Below, piece by piece: positions 18,080 through 25,013 of a stretch of DNA of 64,000 nucleotides. Positions within the stretch are counted from its first letter, which is position 1; every line of letters starts with the position of its first letter. The stretch spans positions 1 through 64,000 of the forward strand of contig JAUNQN010000001.1 in assembly GCA_030536145.1 (NCBI GenBank), in the 5' to 3' direction. The position numbers were made by a program, and so were the translations under genes. The notes under the pieces are model-generated. The model did not search any database. It worked only from the letters and a program-made list of their open reading frames with translations, and had not been told where the DNA came from. The stretch comes from Akkermansia sp. GTDB lineage: Bacteria > Verrucomicrobiota > Verrucomicrobiia > Verrucomicrobiales > Akkermansiaceae.

Positions 18080-20227
18080 ATGAGTACACCCCATTATTCC
18101 AACGGAAGAGCCCACGCCGTACAGAGCATAGCCAGCATCACCCCGCCGCCGCCCTGCGCTGCCGCCCCGGCCAATGTGCAGTGCTACGGCGAGGACGTTT
18201 TCGACGCCGCCGCCATGCGCGAATACCTGCCGAAAGCCACCTGCAAGGAGCTGCTGGCCACCATTGAGCGCGGTGAGCCGCTGAACACGGAGATTGCCGG
18301 AGACGTGGCCCACGCCATGAAGGAATGGGCCATTGCCCGCGGCGCCACCAGCTACACGCACTGGTTCCAGCCGCTCACCGGCAGCACGGCGGAGAAGCAT
18401 GACTCCTTCCTGGAGCCGGACGGCTGCCGCGCCATCCTGGCCTTCTCCGGCAAGAGCCTGATCAAGGGCGAGCCGGATGCCTCCTCCTTCCCCTCCGGCG
18501 GCCTGCGCTCCACCTTCGAGGCCCGCGGCTACACCGCCTGGGACCCCACCAGCCCCGCCTTCATCAAGCGCCACGGAAACGGCGCCACCCTGTGCATCCC
18601 CACCGCCTTCTGCTCCTACACGGGTGAGGCGCTGGACAAGAAGACCCCGCTGCTGCGCTCCGTGCAGGCGCTCACGGAATCCACCCGCCGCCTCATGAAA
18701 TGCTTCGGCCTGCCGGGAGACGAGAAGGTATCCGTGACCCTGGGCGCGGAGCAGGAGTACTTCCTCATCGACAAGCAGTTCTACGTGCTGCGCCCGGATA
18801 TCCAGCAGACCGGCCGCACGCTCTTCGGCACCGCCCCGGCCAAGCACCAGCAGCTGGAGGACCACTACTTCGGCGCCATCCGCCAGCGCGTCATCAATTT
18901 CATGAGCGAGGTAGAGCAGAACCTGTGGAAGCTGGGCATTCCCGCCAAGACCCGCCACAACGAGGTGGCCCCCGCCCAGTTTGAGCTGGCCCCCGTGTTC
19001 GAGGACGTGAACCTGGCCTGCGACCACAACATGCTGATTATGGAGGTACTGCGCCAAACCGCAGAGCGCCACGGTTTTGTCTGCCTGCTGCATGAAAAGC
19101 CCTTCTCCGGCGTGAACGGCTCCGGCAAGCACAACAACTGGAGCGTGAACTACGGCAAGCGCAACCTGCTCAACCCCGGCTCCAACCCCCAGGACAACGC
19201 CATCTTCCTGGCCGTGCTCTGCGCCATCATCGAGGCCGTGGACCGCCACGCGGACCTGCTCCGCTCCTCCGTGACCGGTGCCGGGAACGACCACCGCCTG
19301 GGTGCCAACGAGGCACCGCCCGCCGTCATGTCCATGTACCTGGGCGACCAGCTCGCCGCCGTCATCGACCACCTGGAGACCGGGGCCGACAGCCAGGGCA
19401 GCACCGCCCGCAGCATGGAGATAGGCGTGGACACCCTGCCCCCGCTCCCCAAGGACGCCACGGACCGCAACCGCACCAGCCCCTTCGCCTTCACCGGCAA
19501 CAAGTTCGAGTTCCGCGCCCCCGGCTCCAGCCACTCCTGCTCCGGCCCCAACATCGTGCTCAACGTCATCGTGGCAGAAGCCTTCGACCGCATGGCCGCC
19601 GTGCTGGAGAACACGCCGGCAGCTGAGTTCAACACCGTGCTCCAGGCCCACCTGCGCCGGATTATCAAGGACCACAAGCGCGTTATCTTCAACGGCGACG
19701 GCTACACCCGCGAATGGCTGGAGGAGGCCGAGCGCCGCGGCCTGCCCCACGCCCGCAGCACCATGGATTCCCTGCACTGCCTGGTCACCCCGGAGAACGT
19801 GGCCCTCTTTGAGCGCTACCACGTGTTCAGCGCACGTGAGCTGGATTCCCGCTATGATGTGTTCATGGAGGACTACCACCGCAAGGTCCGCATCGAGGGC
19901 GAGGTCTCCCTGGAAATGGCGGAGAACATGATCCTGCCCGTGGTCTGCACGGATTACAAGAGCATGCTCAGCGCCCTCACCGCCGCCAAGTCCTCCGGCA
20001 TTGCCGCCGGCACCGCCGCACTCCAGGCCAAGGTGGAGCAGCTCGGCTCCCTGCTGGATGCCCTCCACGCCCGCTGCGCAGAGCTCCGCGCCGCTCTCCA
20101 GGGCAAGCACGAGGACATCCTGGCCGCCATGACTGCCCTCCGCGCCGCCGTGGATGCCGTGGAACCCCAGGTGGACAACTCCAAGTGGCCCCTCCCCAAG
20201 TACCGCGAGATGCTTTTCCTGTACTGA
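18080..20227 (+). CDS. glnN: glutamine synthetase type III
   Basis: 715 residues, matching the long GSIII family rather than the 450-residue GSI. ATP-dependent synthesis of glutamine from glutamate and ammonium. Visible: ATSYTHWFQPLTGSTAEKHDSFL, LGAEQEYFLID, KTRHNEVAPAQFELAPVFED, GSGKHNNWSVNYG, and NKFEFRAPGSSHSCSGPN. The ATG at 18080 is set by the sigma-54 promoter at 17999-18016; the longer frame would start upstream of that promoter. With gltB across the gap this gives the complete GS-GOGAT ammonium assimilation pair under shared control. Confidence 0.95.
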   Translation: MSTPHYSNGRAHAVQSIASITPPPPCAAAPANVQCYGEDVFDAAAMREYLPKATCKELLATIERGEPLNTEIAGDVAHAMKEWAIARGATSYTHWFQPLTGSTAEKHDSFLEPDGCRAILAFSGKSLIKGEPDASSFPSGGLRSTFEARGYTAWDPTSPAFIKRHGNGATLCIPTAFCSYTGEALDKKTPLLRSVQALTESTRRLMKCFGLPGDEKVSVTLGAEQEYFLIDKQFYVLRPDIQQTGRTLFGTAPAKHQQLEDHYFGAIRQRVINFMSEVEQNLWKLGIPAKTRHNEVAPAQFELAPVFEDVNLACDHNMLIMEVLRQTAERHGFVCLLHEKPFSGVNGSGKHNNWSVNYGKRNLLNPGSNPQDNAIFLAVLCAIIEAVDRHADLLRSSVTGAGNDHRLGANEAPPAVMSMYLGDQLAAVIDHLETGADSQGSTARSMEIGVDTLPPLPKDATDRNRTSPFAFTGNKFEFRAPGSSHSCSGPNIVLNVIVAEAFDRMAAVLENTPAAEFNTVLQAHLRRIIKDHKRVIFNGDGYTREWLEEAERRGLPHARSTMDSLHCLVTPENVALFERYHVFSARELDSRYDVFMEDYHRKVRIEGEVSLEMAENMILPVVCTDYKSMLSALTAAKSSGIAAGTAALQAKVEQLGSLLDALHARCAELRAALQGKHEDILAAMTALRAAVDAVEPQVDNSKWPLPKYREMLFLY

Positions 20228-20259
20228 TTCGATACGCGCAGACTCTCCCGCCTGCGCCC

Positions 20260-20289
20260 GCAGCACCCCACCCGGGGTGCTGCGTTTTT
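20260..20289 (+). terminator. terminator of glnN
   Basis: Ten-base stem (GCAGCACCCC / GGGGTGCTGC) with four-base loop, then GTTTTT, 32 bases after the stop codon. Confidence 0.9.
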
Positions 20290-20298
20290 ACAGCCGGT

Positions 20299-20507
20299 TC
20301 ACGAGCAATCCCGCAGCACAGCGGCCAGGTCAGGGCGGAGCCGTTGCCGCCGGCCACAGCCTCCAGCAAGGGGGTGCGCCCTGCGGCGTTCCGTACCTCC
20401 ATGGGAAACTCCGCCCCCAGCCCCAGCAGCCGCAGCACACCCTCCCGGTCTCCCCCGCGCGCCGCACGGAGAATCCGCCTGTCCAAATTCCTGTCTGAAA
20501 ATTTCAT
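20299..20507 (-). pseudogene. ankyrin-repeat gene, probably frameshifted
   Basis: From the ATG at 20507 the frame reads MKFSDRNLDRRILRAARGGD followed by REGVLRLLGLGAEF and then NAAGRTPLLEAVAGGNG, typical of ankyrin helices and hairpins. It then loses ankyrin character and runs antisense into glnN. A shift of one frame near codon 55 restores a plausible repeat ending in DLAAVLRDCS and a stop at 20299. I therefore read it as a short ankyrin protein of about 69 residues carrying a frameshift. A promoter of the local type lies just upstream, so it was, or still is, transcribed. A sequencing error is possible. Confidence 0.45.
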
Positions 20508-20517
20508 GTAACCCTTC

Positions 20518-20545
20518 AGGGTAGCACAACTCCCGCGCTTGTCAA
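20518..20545 (-). promoter_or_regulatory. sigma-70 promoter of the ankyrin gene, near-leaderless
   Basis: On the minus strand TTGACA, 16 bases, TACCCT, then ten bases to the ATG at 20507. Confidence 0.6.
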
Positions 20546-20577
20546 GCGCACAGGTAACGCGGGGACGCAAATCTGCC

Positions 20578-20606
20578 TTGCGCGGGCGCAGGGTTTGGGG
20601 TATGAT
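20578..20606 (+). promoter_or_regulatory. sigma-70 promoter of the 62-residue gene, near-leaderless
   Basis: TTGCGC, 17 bases, TATGAT, then ten bases to the ATG at 20617. Confidence 0.65.
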
Positions 20607-20616
20607 GGGCGGCGCA

Positions 20617-20805
20617 ATGGAAAACACCGAAGAACTCCCCAGCTACACACTCTCCGATCCCCAAGCCCTTATCCGTTTCCTGAACGAGGCCTACCGCCAA
20701 CGCAAGGATGTGGTGATACGCGCGGACGACTGCCGCTACCTGGCAGACACCCTGCAGGAGCGCCTGCGCTCTGCAGAGAGCTCCGGCGGCTCCCTGTTCG
20801 ACTGA
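20617..20805 (+). CDS. small hypothetical protein (62 aa)
   Basis: MENTEELPSYTLSDPQALIR and onward: soluble, charged, predicted mainly helical, with no signal peptide, membrane segment or cysteines beyond one. I do not recognise a family. The start is supported by a well-spaced promoter ending ten bases upstream. It is convergent with the small gene at 20903-21187, whose terminator lies in the gap. Confidence 0.65.
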   Translation: MENTEELPSYTLSDPQALIRFLNEAYRQRKDVVIRADDCRYLADTLQERLRSAESSGGSLFD

Positions 20806-20825
20806 TTTCCCGCTTACCTTTTCCC

Positions 20826-20862
20826 AAAAAAATCAGGGGCAAGGCCATCCCGGCCTTGCCCC
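20826..20862 (-). terminator. terminator of the 94-residue gene
   Basis: Eleven-base stem (GGGGCAAGGCC / GGCCTTGCCCC); on the minus strand followed by GATTTTTTT. Confidence 0.85.
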
Positions 20863-20902
20863 TTCCCTGTTATCGCTATGAAAAAAGCTGTACGGCGGGG
20901 TG

Positions 20903-21187
20903 TTACATGCTCACCTGCTTCACCAGGCGGGCAGCGCGGTTCTGCCAAAGCTCGTTGAGCAGGGCAAACACGCCGTCATGGTTCTCATGCTCCTTGAAAA
21001 GGAGATTCTTCATGTCTGCCACGCCAAGCTCCCCCACATGGATATCCTTGAGCTCCCAATCCTGACCCTCATGGGTCCAGATTTCCTCGCTAACCAGCTG
21101 GTTTTCCTCATCAAACACCTGGGTGTTGATCCACTTTTCCGTATCACCGAAAAATCCACTATTGACGGTCTTGAGCGTGTAAGTCAT
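20903..21187 (-). CDS. small protein (94 aa), full-length member of a two-copy family
   Basis: Begins MTYTLKTVNSGFFGDTEKW. The first 55 residues match the 60-residue protein at 11490-11672. The unique C-terminal part (VADMKNLLFKEHENHDGVFA onward) looks helical and amphipathic. Acidic, no export signal. No family recognised. It has its own strong terminator. The 229-base AT-rich stretch upstream (21188-21416) shows no gene; it contains the promoter region and poly-T tracts. Confidence 0.7.
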   Translation of the reverse strand: MTYTLKTVNSGFFGDTEKWINTQVFDEENQLVSEEIWTHEGQDWELKDIHVGELGVADMKNLLFKEHENHDGVFALLNELWQNRAARLVKQVSM

Positions 21188-21416
21188 AAACGCTAAATGT
21201 TATATTTTCTTGAGTTAATCCTTGCGTGTCGTGTCAGGTTTCATGCACCCTGCCCGCTTCTTTCCAACAGGCGTTTCCCGCCTTTCCGTGAAAAAAGCTA
21301 GAGCGCACTCTACCTTCCGTATTCCGCTGCGCCTTTTTTATTATTTTTCCAGGAAATAGTCAAGCTCATTTTTTGATTTTTTCCAAAATTTTATTAAAAA
21401 AGTAGGCAAATAGGGG

Positions 21417-22016
21417 TTAAAGCAGGGCAAACTGGAGGTGCATCCAGTCGTATCCGCGGGCGCGGCCCAGGGAAACGGCACCGTGGGATTCCCAGATTTC
21501 CCACCAGGCCTCGCACTCGCGGGCGGAGAGGGAGGCGCGGGGAGCCTTGGTGGCGTAGGCGTTCTGCTCCGGGGCAAAATCCAGGGCCACGCCCCAGGCA
21601 TGCATGGAGAGGGCCTTGCCGGAGGTGGTGGAGCGGTAGTTGTAGCAGCCGCCATACTGGTCCAGCCCCAGGCGGTGGATAGCGTCCTGCCCGTAGTGCT
21701 CCAGTACCTCCCGCAGGGCGGCCTGCACATGCGGCGCCACGCGGCGGTGCACGCGGATGGTGTTCACGGGCTTGCCGTCAAAATACAACTGGTAGGCCGG
21801 GGTGATATTCACGAGGTTCTGCTCACACCCGGGCTTGCCGAAGATGCTGGTACCCAGGCGCACCTGGGCCTGGGTGGGCCACTGCGGCACCTGCGCCGAT
21901 GCGGGAATACCGATGGCGGAGCAGATGGCGCGCAGGGTGGCCGGGCCCATGATGCCGTCTGCCGCGGTTCCCAGCTTCTGCTGGATGCGCTTGATGGTGG
22001 CGGTATCCGTGCTCAT
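21417..22016 (-). CDS. endolysin-like peptidoglycan-binding and M15 peptidase protein
   Basis: 199 residues. N-terminal peptidoglycan-binding repeat (about 5-40, TIKRIQQKLGTAADGIMGPA). The C-terminal M15-type zinc peptidase shows SMHAWGVALDFAP (His and Asp ligands) and YDWMHLQF (second His). No signal peptide, as in phage endolysins that rely on a holin. Its start overlaps the stop of the small membrane protein upstream by four bases (ATGA), which fits a holin-endolysin cassette. No other phage gene is adjacent, so a domesticated lysis or wall-turnover role is possible. Confidence 0.75.
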   Translation of the reverse strand: MSTDTATIKRIQQKLGTAADGIMGPATLRAICSAIGIPASAQVPQWPTQAQVRLGTSIFGKPGCEQNLVNITPAYQLYFDGKPVNTIRVHRRVAPHVQAALREVLEHYGQDAIHRLGLDQYGGCYNYRSTTSGKALSMHAWGVALDFAPEQNAYATKAPRASLSARECEAWWEIWESHGAVSLGRARGYDWMHLQFALL

Positions 22017-22222
22017 TTTCCCAGGGAGTGTTCGATGTTGGCCAGGCGGGAATCCACGGAGCGCAGCACCTCCACCGTCTGCGCGGAGGTAGAGTACTGC
22101 TCCTTTGCCAGGGTCTTGAAATCACTGTAGACATAGCACATGAGGCAGAACCCGCCGAAGGTGACAATCTCCCGCGTGTAGTCCCGCATCAGGCCCAGGT
22201 ATTCATTGATAGGTTTGCACAT
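22013..22222 (-). CDS. small membrane protein, putative holin
   Basis: 69 residues starting MCKPINEYLGLMRDYTREIV. One hydrophobic segment (about 20-36) followed by a helical, coiled-coil-like tail (TSAQTVEVLRSVDSRLANIE). Holin assignment rests on position: it is translationally coupled to the endolysin-like gene. A simple membrane anchor for that enzyme is the alternative. The start at 22222 is used because a -10 box ends six bases before it. Confidence 0.5.
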   Translation of the reverse strand: MCKPINEYLGLMRDYTREIVTFGGFCLMCYVYSDFKTLAKEQYSTSAQTVEVLRSVDSRLANIEHSLGK

Positions 22223-22228
22223 GCCACC

Positions 22229-22258
22229 TGTATACGCCCGCCGCGCCCTGCCCTGCAA
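22229..22258 (-). promoter_or_regulatory. promoter of the lysis-like pair, leaderless type
   Basis: On the minus strand TTGCAG, 18 bases, TATACA, then six bases to the ATG at 22222. Same architecture as many chromosomal genes here. Confidence 0.6.
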
Positions 22259-22315
22259 GCCCTGCGGAACGCGCGCAAGTCCTTTCCGCCCGGTGGAACG
22301 GCTGCGCCCAAGGGT

Positions 22316-22347
22316 AAAAAAAATCCCTGCTCCGTGGAGCAGGGATT
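22316..22347 (-). terminator. terminator of rpmE2
   Basis: AATCCCTGCTCC pairs with GGAGCAGGGATT across a tiny loop; on the minus strand a run of T follows. Confidence 0.9.
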
Positions 22348-22375
22348 GTGAAAGGTTGCTGGAAAGCGCAGGGCT

Positions 22376-22648
22376 TTACTGGCCAATCGTGGGCTTCTTG
22401 GCGCGGCGGACGGAGCCGAAGCGCTTCTGGAACTTGTCGATACGGCCTTCGGTATCCACGAACTGGTTCTTGCCAGTAAAGAAGGGGTGGGAATCGGAGG
22501 TGATACCGGCGGAAATCACGTAGTGCTCGACACCATCGATAACCTCGGTCTTGTCGGAGGTGGCGGTGGAGCGGGTGATGAAACGGCGGCCCGTGGTGAT
22601 GTCCACGAACACGACAGGATTGTACTTGGGATGTATATCGGCCTTCAT
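22376..22648 (-). CDS. rpmE2: 50S ribosomal protein L31 type B
   Basis: 90 residues starting MKADIHPKYNPVVFVDITTG. The sequence has FITRSTATSD and SDSHPFFTGKNQFVDTEGRIDKFQKRFG, typical of the type B form without the CxxC zinc motif. Such paralogues save zinc and can replace the zinc form; whether a zinc-bearing L31 exists elsewhere cannot be seen. The longer frame is rejected since it reads through the neighbouring promoter. The ATG is preceded by AAGACT, with no Shine-Dalgarno. Confidence 0.93.
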   Translation of the reverse strand: MKADIHPKYNPVVFVDITTGRRFITRSTATSDKTEVIDGVEHYVISAGITSDSHPFFTGKNQFVDTEGRIDKFQKRFGSVRRAKKPTIGQ

Positions 22649-22777
22649 AGTCTTGATAGCTGCGTTTCCATCGCAGCGCGGAGGGATTATACGCCCCGGC
22701 AGCGGGATGTCAAGGCGATATTTGATTTTCAGGCAGAAAAAACGCGCGGCGGCGCGGGCGGGAAAGAGCGAATGGCT

Positions 22778-22806
22778 TTGACTCTGCGGCGGCGGGCGTG
22801 TATAAT
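22778..22806 (+). promoter_or_regulatory. consensus sigma-70 promoter of the 22816 gene pair
   Basis: TTGACT, exactly 17 bases, TATAAT, then nine bases to the ATG at 22816. The best promoter match in the window. Confidence 0.85.
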
Positions 22807-22815
22807 CCGCCCCGC

Positions 22816-23526
22816 ATGATAGGCAAGATATACGGCAACCAGGAGCAGCTCCGCCGCGCGGTGCTGCACACCACATGGGGGCAGCGGGCAAAGGCTGCGG
22901 CGCTGGCGCTCTTCCTGTACCTGCCTATCCACCTGCTGCTCTGCCTGCTGATGCCCTGCCGCTTTTTCGGCAAGTGGGCGCCCATAGGCCACCTGGCCCT
23001 GATAGCAGCGGGCTGCGGCCTGTGGCTGTGGGGAGCACCCGGGCAGTGGCGCATGGTGGCGCTGGCCTGGGTGGTGATGGGGCTTACGGCTTTCCTGCTT
23101 GCAGGGCTGCTGATGCTGGCCAACGCCGTTTCCAAGCATTTCATCCACCGCGGCCATGTGCCGGCGGATGCGGAGGCGGCGGATGCGCCGCCTGCCGTGA
23201 CCTGCCCGCAGGAGCTGCCCCTGGAGTGGGTGGAGGAGGCCTGCGGCGGTGCCTACCTGGCCGCCGCGGTGGTGCAGGCGGCGCAGCGTGGCGTGTATGT
23301 ATTTGCGCTGGACCGCGCGGGCGACGGCTACCTGGACCCGCAGCCCCGATCCGCCGCCATAGCCCGCGTGGAGCGGGCGGATTCCCCGCGTCCGGATTGC
23401 GAGCGCTGGCTGCTGGCCTGCCCGCTGGAGCCCGGCCGCCACACCCTGGCCCTGTATTGGCAGAGCGGCAGCATGCCCGCCGCCACTCTCACCCAGCTCA
23501 ATCTCCTTTCCCCTGAAAAGCCATGA
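22816..23526 (+). CDS. membrane protein, first of two tandem paralogues
   Basis: 236 residues. Two to three hydrophobic segments lie in the N-terminal half (about 27-50, 57-72, 77-103), followed by a soluble domain of about 120 residues. The soluble part shares a pattern with the next protein: AAQRGVYVFALDRAGDG, CPLEPGRHTLALYW, LTQLNLLS. No known family recognised. It overlaps the next gene by four bases, implying coupled translation. Start chosen at 22816 by promoter position. Confidence 0.7.
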   Translation: MIGKIYGNQEQLRRAVLHTTWGQRAKAAALALFLYLPIHLLLCLLMPCRFFGKWAPIGHLALIAAGCGLWLWGAPGQWRMVALAWVVMGLTAFLLAGLLMLANAVSKHFIHRGHVPADAEAADAPPAVTCPQELPLEWVEEACGGAYLAAAVVQAAQRGVYVFALDRAGDGYLDPQPRSAAIARVERADSPRPDCERWLLACPLEPGRHTLALYWQSGSMPAATLTQLNLLSPEKP

Positions 23527-24212
23527 CCATAGACACCGAAACCACACAGGCGGAGCTGCTGAAGCTCAGCGAGGCCGTTATCAAGCGAGAGTTCCTGAAA
23601 AGCACCCCGCTGAACCTGGGCAAATTCCTGCGCTATGTGGTGCTCTACCTGCTGTTCCCCGGCATGGTGTTCGGCTTTGCCGCCGGCATGGGCATTACCA
23701 TCCTGTTCTGCCTGGTGCTGGTGGGAATCCTGTTGTGGGGGGATGCCACGCACGCGCACGTGGCCATCTACAGCTGGCTGGCGGCGGGTATCTCCATCTG
23801 CTGCCTGGTGAACTTCGTGGTCATGCGCGCCGGGTGGCGGGAATGCAAGCGCAGCGGTGCCTTCCGCCCCGCCACAGAGGGGCTGAAACACCCGCTCACC
23901 GCCCCGGAGCACTATGCCCCGCACTGGCACACCAAGGATGATTTCCACATTGCGGAGATGGTGCTGGAGGCCCCCGCCCGCGGCGTGTACGCCATGCTGG
24001 TCTCCATCAGCGGGTACGATGGCCGCCAGCTCATCACCGGCGGCAAGACCGGCACCTGCACCGTGCAGGCCGGCGGCAAGCCCGGTGAGGATTTCCACGC
24101 GCTGGTGCTGTACCGGCTGGAGAAGGGGCGCCACCTGCTCTCCTGGGCCACCCCGGCCAAGGGAAAGCCCGCCCCGCAGATGCAGGTGAGCCAGCTGAAC
24201 CGCTGCCGCTGA
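23523..24212 (+). CDS. membrane protein, second of two tandem paralogues
   Basis: 229 residues with hydrophobic segments at about 38-72 and 82-102, then a soluble domain. Compared with the preceding protein it has APARGVYAMLVSISGYDGRQ, VLYRLEKGRHLLSWA and MQVSQLNRCR at equivalent positions, so the pair arose by tandem duplication with strong divergence. The soluble domain could be a small beta-sandwich; that is a guess. Function unknown. Confidence 0.7.
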   Translation: MTIDTETTQAELLKLSEAVIKREFLKSTPLNLGKFLRYVVLYLLFPGMVFGFAAGMGITILFCLVLVGILLWGDATHAHVAIYSWLAAGISICCLVNFVVMRAGWRECKRSGAFRPATEGLKHPLTAPEHYAPHWHTKDDFHIAEMVLEAPARGVYAMLVSISGYDGRQLITGGKTGTCTVQAGGKPGEDFHALVLYRLEKGRHLLSWATPAKGKPAPQMQVSQLNRCR

Positions 24213-24238
24213 AAGCAGGCTGCCGCAGCAGCTTGGGC

Positions 24239-24267
24239 TTGACACACGCGCGGGCGCGGGGTATGCT
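24239..24267 (+). promoter_or_regulatory. sigma-70 promoter of the 24278 gene, near-leaderless
   Basis: TTGACA, 17 bases, TATGCT, then ten bases to the ATG at 24278. Confidence 0.75.
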
Positions 24268-24277
24268 CTGCGCAGCC

Positions 24278-24970
24278 ATGAAATTCAAGCGTTTTCTCCT
24301 TGCCGCCTCCCTGCTCTGCCTCTGCCCCCTGGCCCAGGCCGTACAAGTCATCATGACCGGCGGCGTGGCCCTGCGCTCCTGGGAGAACAACCGCGGCCCC
24401 CTGGCGCATGACAACTGGTGGGCCAACTTTGTGCGCGCCTCCACCATCCAGATGGATATCACCCGCAGCCAGGACCCCAACGCGGAGATTGTCTGGATTG
24501 TCTACAAGCCCGCCTACGTGACCCGCAGCGTGGAGGGCAAGACGGACTACGTGAAGAACATCACGGAAATTGCCGCCAAGCGCAAGGTGCGCCTGGTGTG
24601 GGTCAGCACCCGCGAGGACGTGTTCAAGGCCATCAACAACGCCCCCGGCAAGAAGGGCAAGAGCCCCATCACCCACTTCTACTACTTCGGCCACTCCAAT
24701 CCCCACGCCTTCATGCTGGACTACAGCAACTACATTGTGGCCGCATCCAAGGTCTGGCTGCATGAGGACGACCTGGCCGGGCACATCAACCCCAAGGCCT
24801 TTGCCCCCGGCGCAGATTGCCGCAGCTACGGCTGCTACACCGGCATGAGCATGAGCAAAAAATGGAAACAAGCCCTGGGCGTGGACCTGTGGGGCAACAC
24901 GGAATCCACCCGCTACCAGCCCGTGGGAGACGGCCGCCTGCCGGAAGGCACCGGCAAGTGGGTAAAGTAA
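24278..24970 (+). CDS. exported protein with possible caspase-like (clan CD) His/Cys dyad
   Basis: 230 residues with a signal peptide (1-21, ending AQA). The mature part has alternating hydrophobic strands and two blocks that look like a clan CD peptidase dyad: ITHFYYFGHSNPH (His139) and DCRSYGCYTGMS (Cys186). Between and after them lie short strands and helices. I cannot place it in a named family; a non-peptidase fold is possible. It stands alone, followed 43 bases later by the AAA ATPase gene, which has a different translation signal. Confidence 0.6.
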   Translation: MKFKRFLLAASLLCLCPLAQAVQVIMTGGVALRSWENNRGPLAHDNWWANFVRASTIQMDITRSQDPNAEIVWIVYKPAYVTRSVEGKTDYVKNITEIAAKRKVRLVWVSTREDVFKAINNAPGKKGKSPITHFYYFGHSNPHAFMLDYSNYIVAASKVWLHEDDLAGHINPKAFAPGADCRSYGCYTGMSMSKKWKQALGVDLWGNTESTRYQPVGDGRLPEGTGKWVK

Positions 24971-25000
24971 ACGGAGATTTCCGCAGGTCACTTGCAAGAC

Positions 25001-25007
25001 GGGGAGG
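25001..25007 (+). promoter_or_regulatory. strong ribosome binding site of the AAA ATPase gene
   Basis: GGGGAGG, six bases before the ATG at 25014. It is one of very few good Shine-Dalgarno matches in the window, which supports a foreign origin for this gene pair. Confidence 0.6.
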
Positions 25008-25013
25008 CGTGAT

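Noticed and set aside
18062-20266. 734-residue open frame antisense to glnN
   Set aside because: Overlaps a certain gene and crosses the glnN terminator and sigma-54 leader; no family resemblance.
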